From assembly GCA_007361935.1 (NCBI GenBank), contig CP041667.1, positions 2,446,501-2,510,500 of the forward strand: a DNA stretch of 64,000 nucleotides, read 5' to 3'. Shown here in pieces: positions 34,972-43,639 of this stretch; position 1 is the first letter of the stretch; the number at the start of each line of letters is the position of its first letter. The position numbers and the translations under genes were made by a program. The notes beneath the pieces were generated by a model, which was given only the letters and a program-made list of their open reading frames with translations, searched no databases and had not been told where the DNA came from. Origin of the DNA: Lachnospiraceae bacterium KGMB03038. Lineage in GTDB: Bacteria; Bacillota; Clostridia; Lachnospirales; Lachnospiraceae.

Positions 34972-35463
34972 TTATTTCCAAATATGAATCTGTCCGATCA
35001 CCGGCAGTTCCCTTTTCTCACCTCTCACCGCGTATACGATCCCCAGGATCATCAGCACAAACAGGATCAAACTCAAAATATCCAGCGCCCATGACAGATT
35101 CAGCATTCCCAGATCAAGCCAGCTCTGAAATCCCCAGAACCATCTGCCGTCCAGGATATCCACCGCGATCGACACTAAGAAAAGCACAAGCCCCTGATTG
35201 ATGTGGAACCGGACATATTCCGACTGTTTATCTCCTGCCAGAAGCGGGATCAAAATCAAGATTCCAAGATAAGACAATACCCCCATTGCCTTATTAGCCT
35301 TCACATCCTGCTCTGAAAAATATCCCGCGCCGTCTGCGGCTGTCCTTTTCCGCTCTTCATGTGTTTTTTCCGCTCCGCTCATTTCCGGCAGAGGCGCCCC
35401 GCAGCGCGGGCAGAATTTCATGCCGTCCTCGGCTTTTTCTCCGCATTTGATACAATAGATCAT
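34972..35463 (-). CDS. Zinc-ribbon membrane protein (DUF4870/Tic20-like)
   Basis: 163 residues. A zinc ribbon opens the protein (CIKCGEKAEDGMKFCPRCG, two CxxC pairs in residues 4-22). A polar linker of 35 residues leads to three or four membrane segments with the YVRFHINQGLVLFLVSI pattern typical of DUF4870-like proteins. The function of the family is not known; the ribbon suggests contact with a protein or RNA partner in the cytoplasm. It overlaps the upstream small gene by four bases. Confidence 0.8.
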   Translation of the reverse strand: MIYCIKCGEKAEDGMKFCPRCGAPLPEMSGAEKTHEERKRTAADGAGYFSEQDVKANKAMGVLSYLGILILIPLLAGDKQSEYVRFHINQGLVLFLVSIAVDILDGRWFWGFQSWLDLGMLNLSWALDILSLILFVLMILGIVYAVRGEKRELPVIGQIHIWK

Positions 35464-35705
35464 GCTTCTTCATCCTCCAATCCAAGTATTTCCGCCAGCA
35501 CTTCCACCATGATCTCATTGGTGCAGGATTTGATATATCCCATCATGTGCAGGGAGATCTCATCCTGCTTCTGAGCCTCTGAAAGAGAGGCGTCCCGCTT
35601 GGTCTCCTCGATCAGCCGGATCAACTGAGGCGTCAGTTCTTCATAGATTTCTACCGTTGTCTGTGTCACTAATTTTCTCAGATCTTCCTTCTTTGTCGGT
35701 ACCAT
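35460..35705 (-). CDS. Small acidic helical protein, unknown function
   Basis: 81 residues, predicted all-helical and acidic (VEIYEELTPQLIRLIEETKR; IMVEVLAEILGLEDEEA). No motif is recognised. The start has GGAGGG... in the form AGGGAGGGAAATAA before the ATG at 35705. Its ATGA overlap with the zinc-ribbon gene indicates joint translation, so a shared task is likely. It lies 28 bases after smpB. Confidence 0.65.
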   Translation of the reverse strand: MVPTKKEDLRKLVTQTTVEIYEELTPQLIRLIEETKRDASLSEAQKQDEISLHMMGYIKSCTNEIMVEVLAEILGLEDEEA

Positions 35706-35733
35706 TTATTTCCCTCCCTCGGCAAACGCGCCG

Positions 35734-36201
35734 CTATCCAAAATTACGGATCTTAAACTCTCTCTGGGCCTCCCGCTTCTGGTCTTTCTTAGCAATGTCC
35801 TGCCGCTTATCGTAGAGTTTCTTACCTTTTGCCAGTCCGATCTCTACTTTCACCAGGCTGCCCTTAAAATACACCTTTAGCGGCATGATCGTGATCCCCT
35901 GCTCCTTCGTCTTCCCCAAAAGCTTATTGATCTCCGCCCTGTGCAGAAGAAGTTTCCGTACTCTCAGCGGGTCTTTGTTAAAAATATTTCCCTTCTCATA
36001 AGGGCTGATATGCATCCCATAGACATAGACTTCTCCGTTTTCCACACGGATAAACGCCTCCTTAATGCTGCATTTCCCCATACGGATGGATTTAACTTCC
36101 GTTCCGCTCAAAGAAATTCCCGCCTCAAAGGTGTCCAGGATAAAATAATCATGATATGCTTTTTTATTATTGGCGACTAATTTTACATTCGTCTTTGCCA
36201 T
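35734..36201 (-). CDS. smpB: SsrA-binding protein SmpB
   Basis: 155 residues from the ATG at 36201 ([20 protein letters not shown]); the longer frame to 36270 enters the rnr 3' end. The OB-fold core has [27 protein letters not shown] strands (seen as [16 protein letters not shown]) and the C-terminal basic tail [18 protein letters not shown], which inserts in the ribosomal decoding centre with tmRNA during trans-translation. Four bases separate it from rnr, its usual neighbour; RNase R degrades the non-stop mRNA. The tmRNA gene itself was not found in the window. Confidence 0.96.
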   Translation of the reverse strand: MAKTNVKLVANNKKAYHDYFILDTFEAGISLSGTEVKSIRMGKCSIKEAFIRVENGEVYVYGMHISPYEKGNIFNKDPLRVRKLLLHRAEINKLLGKTKEQGITIMPLKVYFKGSLVKVEIGLAKGKKLYDKRQDIAKKDQKREAQREFKIRNFG

Positions 36202-36205
36202 CTTT

Positions 36206-38380
36206 CTATTCTTCCTTTCTGCCGTTTCCTTCAATCTCCAGATCCGGGCAGTGCTCATCTGCGATCTCAAAATCTACCGTCCGCATAAAAACGTCCGCCC
36301 CCGTCACCCGTACAAACACTCGCTGTCCCAATTTATACGTTTTCCCGGTGCGCTCTCCTACCATCCTGAATCCGTTCTCATCATAATCATAATGGTCATC
36401 CGGCATATTTGCAACATGTACCAGGCCTTCTACCGTATTTTCTAACTCTATATACATTCCCCACCGGGTCAGTCCTGAGATTACGCCCTCGTAGACTTCT
36501 CCCACATGCCGGCTCATATATTCCGCTTTCTTCAGCTTGATAGTCTCCCGTTCCGCCTCATCTGCCCTGCGCTCCCGTTCACTGGAAGCTTTGGCTACTT
36601 CCGGCAGTATCTTTTCATAATGCGCGATCTTTTCCGGCTTCATCCGCCCTCGCAGATTATCCTTGATGATCCTGTGGATCTGCAGATCCGGATAGCGGCG
36701 GATCGGAGAAGTAAAATGAGTATAATAATTGGCCGCAAGCCCAAAATGCCCTGTATTCTCCGGCGTATATCTGGCCTGCTTCATAGACCGAAGCGCCAGC
36801 CGGCTGATCAGGGCTTCCTCCGGGCTCCCTTCCACTTTCCCCAGCAGTTTTTGAATCTCTTTTGGCCGCACCTCGTTCTGTCCCACATGCATGGAATAAC
36901 CGAAATTATTGATAAAAACAGCCAAAGAACGGATCTTATCGTTGTCCGGCTGTTCATGGGTCCGGTACAGGAAAGGCAGTTCCTGCCAGTAATACTCTTC
37001 CGCCACCGTCTCATTTGCCAACAGCATAAAATCCTCGATCAACCTGGTCGCTTTATTCCTTTCGTAAGGCTTGATCTCCACAGGCATACCCGCTTCGTCC
37101 AGCACCAGCTTGCTCTCCGGGAAGTCAAAATCGATAGAGCCTCTCTTCTTCCGTCTCTGCCTCAGGATATCAGAAAGTTCGCCCATCTGCTCAAACATAG
37201 GGATCAGTTCCCGGTACCGCTCCCGCTCATGCGGATCTTGGTCTTCCAAAATCTTCTTTACACTGGTATAGGTCATCCGCTCTTTTACATGGACAACGGT
37301 CTCACCGATCTCGTGGTCGATGACCGCTCCCTGAGGATCAACCTTCATGATGCAGCTTAGGGCCAGCCGGTCGCTGCCCGCATTCAAGGAACAGATCCCA
37401 TTGGACAGGACGTGTGGCAGCATAGGGATTACCCGGTCCGCCAGATAAACACTGGTCCCTCTTTTCAACGCTTCCCGGTCTAGAGCGCTGTTCTCCTGGA
37501 CATAATTGGCCACATCCGCAATATGGACCCCCAGGATATAGTTCTCTCCCTCTTTCACCAGGGAAACCGCATCGTCCAGATCCTTGGCGTCTTCTCCGTC
37601 GATAGTCACCATCTGCCAGTCTCTGATATCTTTCCTGCCCGCCATATCGGCCGCGGTTACCTCTTTTGCCGCTCGCTCAGCCTGGTTCAGCACTTTCTCC
37701 GGAAATTCCATCGGCAGATCATACCCCTTTACAACGGACAGGATATCTACTCCCGGATCATTTATATGCCCAATGATCTCAACAATCTTGCCCTCCGGGT
37801 TCTTTCCGTCTTCTCCATAGGAAATCAGTTCCACAACTACCTTATGGCCGTCAACCGCTCCTCCCTCTTTTCCCTCTGGAATGAAAATATCTTTCTGGAA
37901 CTTCTGGTCGTCTGGAATCACGAAGCCATAAGTCTTCTTCTGATTCTTCTGATACAGTCCTACCACCCTGGTATATCCTCTGGCCAAAACGCGGAGGATC
38001 TTGCCTTCCCGGTTCCGCCCCTCCGGCCAAGAGGTGACCAGGACTTCCACCCGATCTCCGTCAAACGCTCCGCCTGTATGTTCCTCATGGATATAAATAT
38101 CGGGCTCTTCCTCAGATACCGTTACAAAACCATAACCCTTCCGGCTGGCACGGTAAGTCCCCTCCAGCGCTTTTGCCGCTCCCCTGCAGTATTTCCCGTT
38201 TTTGGAAAGATAGATCTTTCCCTCCTGCTCCAGTTCTTCCAGCAGGCTTTTTAATTCTCCCCGCTGTTCTTTCGCCACCTGCAGCATCATGGCGATCTCT
38301 TTGAATTTCATCGGTACATACAGATCGTCACAGATAAAATCGTAGAGCATTTTTTTTCGCTTTTCATCCGTTCTGTCCAC
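36206..38380 (-). CDS. rnr: Ribonuclease R
   Basis: 724 residues from a GTG at 38380 that follows GGAGG by 12 bases; no in-frame ATG with a better site was seen, so the start is tentative. Order: N-terminal helix-turn-helix ([11 protein letters not shown]), two cold-shock domains ([38 protein letters not shown]), RNB catalytic domain with the aspartates of [14 protein letters not shown], and the C-terminal S1 domain ([20 protein letters not shown]). It degrades structured RNA 3' to 5' and acts with SmpB/tmRNA. A terminator stands 30 bases before the start, so expression needs read-through or its own weak promoter. Confidence 0.93.
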   Translation of the reverse strand: MDRTDEKRKKMLYDFICDDLYVPMKFKEIAMMLQVAKEQRGELKSLLEELEQEGKIYLSKNGKYCRGAAKALEGTYRASRKGYGFVTVSEEEPDIYIHEEHTGGAFDGDRVEVLVTSWPEGRNREGKILRVLARGYTRVVGLYQKNQKKTYGFVIPDDQKFQKDIFIPEGKEGGAVDGHKVVVELISYGEDGKNPEGKIVEIIGHINDPGVDILSVVKGYDLPMEFPEKVLNQAERAAKEVTAADMAGRKDIRDWQMVTIDGEDAKDLDDAVSLVKEGENYILGVHIADVANYVQENSALDREALKRGTSVYLADRVIPMLPHVLSNGICSLNAGSDRLALSCIMKVDPQGAVIDHEIGETVVHVKERMTYTSVKKILEDQDPHERERYRELIPMFEQMGELSDILRQRRKKRGSIDFDFPESKLVLDEAGMPVEIKPYERNKATRLIEDFMLLANETVAEEYYWQELPFLYRTHEQPDNDKIRSLAVFINNFGYSMHVGQNEVRPKEIQKLLGKVEGSPEEALISRLALRSMKQARYTPENTGHFGLAANYYTHFTSPIRRYPDLQIHRIIKDNLRGRMKPEKIAHYEKILPEVAKASSERERRADEAERETIKLKKAEYMSRHVGEVYEGVISGLTRWGMYIELENTVEGLVHVANMPDDHYDYDENGFRMVGERTGKTYKLGQRVFVRVTGADVFMRTVDFEIADEHCPDLEIEGNGRKEE

Positions 38381-38411
38381 CTTTTTCCAAGACCTCCATT
38401 TTTTGATCGAT

Positions 38412-38443
38412 AAAAAAAGACACTCCTTTTTACAGGAGTGTCT
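38412..38443 (-). terminator. Terminator after secG
   Basis: AGACACTCCT and AGGAGTGTCT pair around a short loop (38418-38443) and are followed on the minus strand by TTTTTTT. It is 65 bases after the secG stop and just upstream of rnr, probably a partial terminator. Confidence 0.85.
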
Positions 38444-38507
38444 CACTGTTTCTTGAAAATATACTTTCCCGTACGGCCAAACTCTGCCGATCCAGCTTGC
38501 GCAGGTC

Positions 38508-38750
38508 TTACGCAAAGACTTTGAGGTTCAGCACCGCCGCCAGTACAATAAACAGGACTGCCAGAAACTTTGTGGATTTCACCAGGGCTCCCTCCATAGA
38601 ACGGCCTTTATTCTGGCCCCAGTATGTGTCTGCCATACCGCTGATCGTTCCAAGGCCCGCGGATTTTCCTTCCTGGAGCAGTACGATCGCTGACAGGGCA
38701 ATACAGTCTATTGCAAATATGATCATAAGTATAATCTTCAGAATTTCCAT
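38508..38750 (-). CDS. secG: Preprotein translocase subunit SecG
   Basis: 80 residues with two membrane helices (residues 2-24 and 58-78) joined by the family loop LLQEGKSAGLGTISG and a segment NKGRSMEGALVKSTK. SecG assists SecYE in protein export. AGGAGG precedes the ATG at 38750. It has its own promoter and is followed by a terminator and rnr-smpB, a common order in Firmicutes. Confidence 0.93.
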   Translation of the reverse strand: MEILKIILMIIFAIDCIALSAIVLLQEGKSAGLGTISGMADTYWGQNKGRSMEGALVKSTKFLAVLFIVLAAVLNLKVFA

Positions 38751-38780
38751 CTCTACACCTCCTGTAGATAAACCATAGCT

Positions 38781-38809
38781 ATTTTACCATAACCTATCTG
38801 GATTGGCAA
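38781..38809 (-). promoter_or_regulatory. Promoter of secG
   Basis: TTGCCA (38804-38809) and TAAAAT (38781-38786) on the minus strand are 17 bases apart and 30 bases from the secG start codon. Confidence 0.65.
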
Positions 38810-38849
38810 GGATAAAATTCCCATCCAGCGCTGTCAGCTTTGTCTATCC

Positions 38850-39293
38850 TTATTGGTTCGCCCGGTACGCCTCATCCGCGCTGTACACATCGAAGCCGCT
38901 TCCTTTTAAGATATCGATCACCCGTCCAGGATCATCGCTTTTCAATATCGCCGCCGCATCAGAGCCGTTGGCGAAGGCGTACATGTACTCTACATTGACC
39001 TCTCCCTCCACGATCTGGTGCATAGCCTTAGAAAGCGATCCCGTAGCATGCGGCACCCTGAGTGCCACTACATCCGTCAGCATTGCTGTGATCCCGGCAT
39101 CTTTAAGCGCCTGCCTTCCTCTGTGCGGATCGGATACGACCATGCGGAGCATTCCGTAATCTGACGTATCCGCAAGGCTTAAGGCCACAATGTTGACATC
39201 ATTCTCTGCTAAAACAGACAATACTTCGTCTAAACGTCCTTCTCTATTTTCCAAAAATACCGATAACTGTTGGATCGTATTGCTCATACCCAT
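38850..39293 (-). CDS. ACT-domain protein (aromatic operon, distal copy)
   Basis: 147 residues from the ATG at 39293, preceded by AAGGAGGGG. It consists of two ACT modules: QQLSVFLENREGRLDEVLSVL (residues 7-70) and a second from about 75 with VEYMYAFANGSDAAAILKS. Such tandem-ACT proteins sit next to phenylacetate-CoA ligase and indolepyruvate oxidoreductase genes in many anaerobes and probably bind aromatic amino acids or their acids. It is 16 bases after the ligase gene. A similar protein is encoded upstream at 40717-41136. Confidence 0.88.
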   Translation of the reverse strand: MGMSNTIQQLSVFLENREGRLDEVLSVLAENDVNIVALSLADTSDYGMLRMVVSDPHRGRQALKDAGITAMLTDVVALRVPHATGSLSKAMHQIVEGEVNVEYMYAFANGSDAAAILKSDDPGRVIDILKGSGFDVYSADEAYRANQ

Positions 39294-39309
39294 GCTTTTC
39301 CCCTCCTTC

Positions 39310-40641
39310 TTACAGCTTGCGGTTGTCAATGACACGTTTCGCTTTTCCTTCACTTCTCTGGATCGTCTTTGGTTCAACCAGCTTCACTCTTACAGACAGC
39401 CCCAGCGCCTGTTTCAGCACCGCTGCCACCCGATTCTTCAGATCATCCAGCTTCCGGATCTCATCTGAAAAATATTTCTCGTCTACTTCCACCATAACGG
39501 TCAGTACATCCAAATTATTCTCCCGATCCACGATCAGCATATAATGCGGAGCCACTCCGCCGCCCATAGATAAGAGCGCTGTCTCAACCTGTGTCGGGAA
39601 TACATTGACACCGCGGATTACCTTCATATCATCGGTACGTCCCGTAAACTTCTGGATCCTTGGCAGGGTCCTCCCGCATTTACATGTGCTGTGGTCAATA
39701 CTGGTCAGATCTTTCGTCCGATAGCGAATCAGAGGCATTCCCTCTTTAGCCAGAGTCGTAAATACTAATTCCCCGGTCTCTCCATCCGCGCAGGGAGACT
39801 GGTCTGCCGGATTCAGGATTTCCGGATAGAAGTAGTCCTCATATACATGAAGTCCCTGATGATGGATACAATCCATAGCAACTCCTGGTCCTGTGACTTC
39901 ACAGAGTCCATAGATATCAAAACTGTTGATATGGAAAATACTTTCAATCTTCTTGCGCATTTCATCGGTCCAAGGTTCTGCCCCGTTGATGCTGGCTTTG
40001 ATCTGCAGACGGTCGACAACTCCCGCTTCCTGCGCCGCTTCCGCAAGATATAACGCATAAGATGGCGTGCATGCGAAAGCGGTAGCCCCGAAGTCTTCCA
40101 TGCACATCAACTGCCGTTTGGTATTCCCAGAAGACATTGGGATCGCCATCGCTCCCAGCGCCTGGGCTCCCAGATCCAGTCCCATTCCTCCTGTAAACAG
40201 TCCGTATCCATAGCATACATGGAGCCGGTCAGCCGATGTAAGTCCCGCCATTACCAGAGCTCTTGCCACACATTCTCCCCACACATCTACATCCTTCTGA
40301 GTGTAGGAAGCCAGTGTCAGCTTCCCAGTAGTCCCTGAAGTTCCCTGAACTCTGACGATCTTCTCCTGTGGAACCGCCAGCAGCCCGAAAGGATAATTGT
40401 CTCTCAGATCTTCTTTTGTTGTGAAAGGAAGCTTATTGATATCTTCAATTCCTTTGATATCTCCAGGCTCTACCCCCAACGCATCCATTTTCTTCCGATA
40501 GAACTCTACATTCTCATATACATTTTTTACCTGTTTGACCAGGCGCTCACTCTGCAGGGCAGACATCTCATCCCTGCTCATACACTCAATCTTTGGATCT
40601 CTGATCCGTTCTTTCCAGTTTTCTAACGCTACTCCTGCCAT
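39310..40641 (-). CDS. paaK: Phenylacetate-CoA ligase, distal copy
   Basis: 443 residues of the AMP-forming ligase family. The P-loop is VQGTSGTTGKLTLASYT; other marks are the substrate/AMP region MSSGNTKRQLM, YGLCEVTGPGVAMDC, and the C-terminal RSEGKAKRVIDNR lysine motif. It joins an arylacetate to CoA, or runs in reverse to harvest ATP from arylacetyl-CoA. It differs from the other ligase at 43640-44950 in many positions (their identity looks near half), so the two may handle different acids. Confidence 0.9.
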   Translation of the reverse strand: MAGVALENWKERIRDPKIECMSRDEMSALQSERLVKQVKNVYENVEFYRKKMDALGVEPGDIKGIEDINKLPFTTKEDLRDNYPFGLLAVPQEKIVRVQGTSGTTGKLTLASYTQKDVDVWGECVARALVMAGLTSADRLHVCYGYGLFTGGMGLDLGAQALGAMAIPMSSGNTKRQLMCMEDFGATAFACTPSYALYLAEAAQEAGVVDRLQIKASINGAEPWTDEMRKKIESIFHINSFDIYGLCEVTGPGVAMDCIHHQGLHVYEDYFYPEILNPADQSPCADGETGELVFTTLAKEGMPLIRYRTKDLTSIDHSTCKCGRTLPRIQKFTGRTDDMKVIRGVNVFPTQVETALLSMGGGVAPHYMLIVDRENNLDVLTVMVEVDEKYFSDEIRKLDDLKNRVAAVLKQALGLSVRVKLVEPKTIQRSEGKAKRVIDNRKL

Positions 40642-40683
40642 TTCTTTTACTCCTTAATTCCTTCTTTATCCAGGTTCTCCCTC

Positions 40684-40704
40684 TTCAGGCAGGACCTGCC
40701 TGAA
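40684..40704. other. Perfect hairpin inside the aromatic operon
   Basis: TTCAGGCAGG and CCTGCCTGAA are exact complements around one base, between the first ACT gene and the distal ligase gene. No U tract follows on the minus strand, so it may mark an mRNA processing or stability site rather than a terminator. Confidence 0.5.
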
Positions 40705-40716
40705 CAACTCTTTCTC

Positions 40717-41136
40717 CTACAGATCGCTCTCTTCTACCATCTTTACGTCCGCGTTCTGTAAGATCTGCGCCGCTTTCTCGAAATCATCCGTACTAAACAC
40801 CATCACCGGCGCTTTTCCATTTCGGATGACAAATGAATAAATGTAATTGATATTGATTCCTCCCTGCGCCAGGATTTCCAACATCTGATTCAGATTTCCC
40901 TCCCGGTCTTCCAGTTCTACGCCGATCACCTGATGGATCCGTACCACAAATCCTTTGCTGGTCAGATAGGACTTTGCCTCAGAGGGTTTGTCTACCACCA
41001 GACGCAGAATCCCAAATTCCGGTGTGTCAAACGTGGCTACAGCCCGGATATTCACATTGGCTTCCGTCAGCCTTGATGTCACATCCATCAGACTTCCCGG
41101 CTTATTTTCTACAAATACCGACAACTGCCTGATCAT
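40717..41136 (-). CDS. ACT-domain protein (aromatic operon, proximal copy)
   Basis: 139 residues, two ACT modules: IRQLSVFVENKPGSLMDVTSRL and, from residue 70, HQVIGVELEDREGNLNQMLEIL with YIYSFVIRNGKAPVMVF. AAGGAGG precedes the ATG at 41136. It stands 11 bases after the small cysteine protein gene in the ior/paaK operon. It probably senses or allosterically reports aromatic compounds to a ligase, which is inference from position and from the role of ACT domains. Confidence 0.88.
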   Translation of the reverse strand: MIRQLSVFVENKPGSLMDVTSRLTEANVNIRAVATFDTPEFGILRLVVDKPSEAKSYLTSKGFVVRIHQVIGVELEDREGNLNQMLEILAQGGININYIYSFVIRNGKAPVMVFSTDDFEKAAQILQNADVKMVEESDL

Positions 41137-41147
41137 ACCGCACCTCC

Positions 41148-41309
41148 TTATTTTTCTCTCTTATTTTCCGCATCCAGAATCTTCTGCGCGCTTACGATCC
41201 CCCGTCTGCATCCGTTTCCGGTCACTTCTTGTATCTCTCCGCGGTCGACAGTCACTTTCAGCACACACTCATTCCGGCAGCTTCTGCATTGCATCTTACG
41301 TATTTCCAT
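41148..41309 (-). CDS. Small four-cysteine protein (DUF1667-like)
   Basis: 53 residues, too short for most gene finders: starts MEIRKMQCRSCRNECVLKV and ends NKREK. Cysteines 8, 11, 15 and 34 form a CxxC-x3-C...C pattern, and VTGNGCRRGIVSAQKIL follows the DUF1667 pattern (small Fe-S-like or zinc domains seen with electron-transfer enzymes). It lies 11 bases after iorB and 11 bases before the ACT gene, in the middle of the operon, with codon use like its neighbours. It might be an Fe-S electron carrier or assembly helper for the oxidoreductase. Confidence 0.7.
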   Translation of the reverse strand: MEIRKMQCRSCRNECVLKVTVDRGEIQEVTGNGCRRGIVSAQKILDAENKREK

Positions 41310-41320
41310 ATCTCTGCCGC

Positions 41321-41890
41321 CTATAACTGATAACCTACGTCAAATGCTTTTTTATTGATCTCTATAGTTTTTGGGGGAACGGTTTTTTCGATTACCTCAT
41401 ACCACTGTTCCTTTGTAAAATCCATATGCTGAGCCGCGATGCCCAGTACGATCAGATTAAACACTCTTGGATTCCCAAGTTTCTTAGATTCCTCTGTAGC
41501 ATTGACCGCATAAACTTTGTGATCTTTTCCCAGCTCTTCCAAGATTCCTTCTGGATACTGGGCCGCTCCGATGACCACCGGCATAGGATCGATCCGCCAG
41601 TCATTCACCACCAGCGCCCCGTCCTTTTTCAAGAAATGGGCATACCGCAGAGCTTCCAGCCGCTCAAAAGCAATGATCACATCCGCCTGTCCTTCTTCCA
41701 CGATCGGTTCCGCCACATGGTCCCCATACCGTACAAACGTTACCACGCTTCCACCCCTTTGAGCCATGCCGTGCACCTCGGAAAGCTTTACATCATATCC
41801 GCCTGCCAACGCTAATCCGCCCAGGATCCTGCTGGTGAGCAAAGTCCCCTGTCCGCCTACACCGACGATCATAATATTCTTTGTCTCCAT
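41321..41890 (-). CDS. iorB: Indolepyruvate:ferredoxin oxidoreductase subunit beta
   Basis: 189 residues of the pyruvate:ferredoxin oxidoreductase gamma-type fold: IMIVGVGGQGTLLTSRILGG at the N-terminus, VKLSEVHGMAQRGGSVVTFV and the FNLIVLGIAAQ strand. With IorA it oxidatively decarboxylates arylpyruvates to arylacetyl-CoA and reduces ferredoxin. Start and iorA stop share one base (41890), showing coupled translation. Confidence 0.95.
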   Translation of the reverse strand: METKNIMIVGVGGQGTLLTSRILGGLALAGGYDVKLSEVHGMAQRGGSVVTFVRYGDHVAEPIVEEGQADVIIAFERLEALRYAHFLKKDGALVVNDWRIDPMPVVIGAAQYPEGILEELGKDHKVYAVNATEESKKLGNPRVFNLIVLGIAAQHMDFTKEQWYEVIEKTVPPKTIEINKKAFDVGYQL

Positions 41891-43638
41891 TACCGGTCAC
41901 CTGCCTTTACTAACTCGATCGCGTCAAACTTGCACAGACTTTCACAGAGGCCGCAGCCTGTACACATGGTATCGTCAATATGGATGGTTCCATCTGGATT
42001 CTTTGTCATAGCCGGACATCCTGGCCTCATACACATTCCACATTTTTTACATTTGTCCTCGCGGGCAATATATAACGGTTTCTTTTCTTTGCTCAAAAGT
42101 ACGCAGGGCGTCTTTGTGATGATCACAGATACCTCGTCTTTTGCCACTTCCTCTTTCACCGTTTTCTCCAAGGTCTCAATATCAAAGGCGTTGACTTCTA
42201 CCACGTTTTTCACGCCGATCGCCCGGCACAGTCCCGGAATATCAATGGCATAGGTTGGATCTCCCTGCAGGGTCTTTCCCGTAGCCGCGTGATCCTGATG
42301 TCCCGTCATTCCTGTGGTAGAATTATCCAGGATGATCACCGTTCCTGTAGCTTTATTATACATCATGTTCATCAGTGAATTTACCCCCGTATGCAGGAAG
42401 GTAGAATCTCCGATCACCGCAACCCAGTCTTTGATATATTCTTTGCCTTTGGCTTTCTCCATTCCATGAAGGCTGGAAATGCTTGCGCCCATACAGATCG
42501 TGGTGTCCACCACGCTCAAAGGCGCTACCGCTCCAAGGGTATAGCAGCCAATGTCTCCAGCCGCGTGAAGCTTCAGCTTGTTAAGCACATAGTACACACT
42601 TCTGTGAGGACATCCCGGACAAAGAATCGGCGGGCGTCCCGGCGCCTGTGCGGGAGCCGTGATCGAAAGTTCTTCTTTGCCGATCGCCGCCCGGATCATG
42701 TTGGCGCTGTACTCTCCCTGCACCGTGAAGATCTCTTTTCCGGTCGCCTGGATTCCCCAGGATTTCACCTGTTCTTCGATCACCGGATCTAATTCTTCCA
42801 CAACGTAAAGCTTTTCCACCTTCGCCGCGAATTCTTCGATCAGCTTCCTGGGCAGCGGATTGACCATCCCCAGCTTCAGTACAGAAGCCTCAGGAAGCGC
42901 TTCTTTCACATACTGGTAGGGAATACCGCTGGTAATGACCCCGATCTTGGTATCTTTCATCTCCATCCGGTTGATCGGAAGAGTATTGGCCGCCTCCGCC
43001 AGTTCCAGGTTGCGCTTCTCGATCTCCACATGGCGGAGTTTGGCGTTCCCCGGCATCATGACTGTTTTCTGGATGTTTTTTACATAAGGTTTATCTTCTG
43101 GACATTTCCGTTCTCCCAGCTCCACCAGTCCCTGAGAATGTGCCAGTCTTGTGGTTGTCCGGAACACAAAAGGACGGTCAAACTGTTCGCTCAAATCAAA
43201 GGCCAGTTTCATGAATTCTTTGGCCTCGCTGCTGTCGGACGGCTCCAACACAGGAAGCTGGGCCGCGCGCGCCACCATTCGGGTATCCTGCTCATTCTGG
43301 GAACTATAGAGTCCCGGATCATCGGCTACCACGATCACAAGCCCGCCGTTCACGCCCATATAAGAAACCGTATACGCAGGGTCCGCCGCCACATTAAAGC
43401 CAACATGCTTCATGCATGACATAGCCCGGACTCCTGCTACGGAAGCCCCGATGGCCACCTCTGTCGCCACCTTCTCATTTGGCGACCACTCACAGTACAA
43501 GTCCTCTTTATACTGTACCAGATATTCACTGATCTCTGTGCTCGGCGTCCCCGGATAAGCGGCAGATACCTTGACTCCCGCCTCGTAGGCGCCTCTGGCA
43601 ATGGCTTCATTGCCAAGCATAATCACCTTCTCTGACAT
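41890..43638 (-). CDS. iorA: Indolepyruvate:ferredoxin oxidoreductase subunit alpha
   Basis: 582 residues. The N-terminal pyrimidine-binding domain (AAYPGTPSTEISEYL) and the thiamine diphosphate domain (PILCPGCPHRSVYYVL, IGDSTFLHTGVNSL, IILDNSTTGMTGHQDHA) are complete. The C-terminus has two 4Fe-4S ferredoxin motifs, CKKCGMCMRPGCP and CTGCGLCESLCKF. ATG 43638 is chosen over 43650 by spacing to AAAGG. The enzyme uses indole-, phenyl- and hydroxyphenylpyruvate. Two bases separate it from the upstream ligase gene. Confidence 0.95.
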   Translation of the reverse strand: MSEKVIMLGNEAIARGAYEAGVKVSAAYPGTPSTEISEYLVQYKEDLYCEWSPNEKVATEVAIGASVAGVRAMSCMKHVGFNVAADPAYTVSYMGVNGGLVIVVADDPGLYSSQNEQDTRMVARAAQLPVLEPSDSSEAKEFMKLAFDLSEQFDRPFVFRTTTRLAHSQGLVELGERKCPEDKPYVKNIQKTVMMPGNAKLRHVEIEKRNLELAEAANTLPINRMEMKDTKIGVITSGIPYQYVKEALPEASVLKLGMVNPLPRKLIEEFAAKVEKLYVVEELDPVIEEQVKSWGIQATGKEIFTVQGEYSANMIRAAIGKEELSITAPAQAPGRPPILCPGCPHRSVYYVLNKLKLHAAGDIGCYTLGAVAPLSVVDTTICMGASISSLHGMEKAKGKEYIKDWVAVIGDSTFLHTGVNSLMNMMYNKATGTVIILDNSTTGMTGHQDHAATGKTLQGDPTYAIDIPGLCRAIGVKNVVEVNAFDIETLEKTVKEEVAKDEVSVIITKTPCVLLSKEKKPLYIAREDKCKKCGMCMRPGCPAMTKNPDGTIHIDDTMCTGCGLCESLCKFDAIELVKAGDR

Positions 43639-43639
43639 T

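Noticed and set aside
36202..36270. Longer SmpB start
   Set aside because: The extension overlaps the rnr 3' end and does not resemble SmpB; ATG 36201 gives the normal length.
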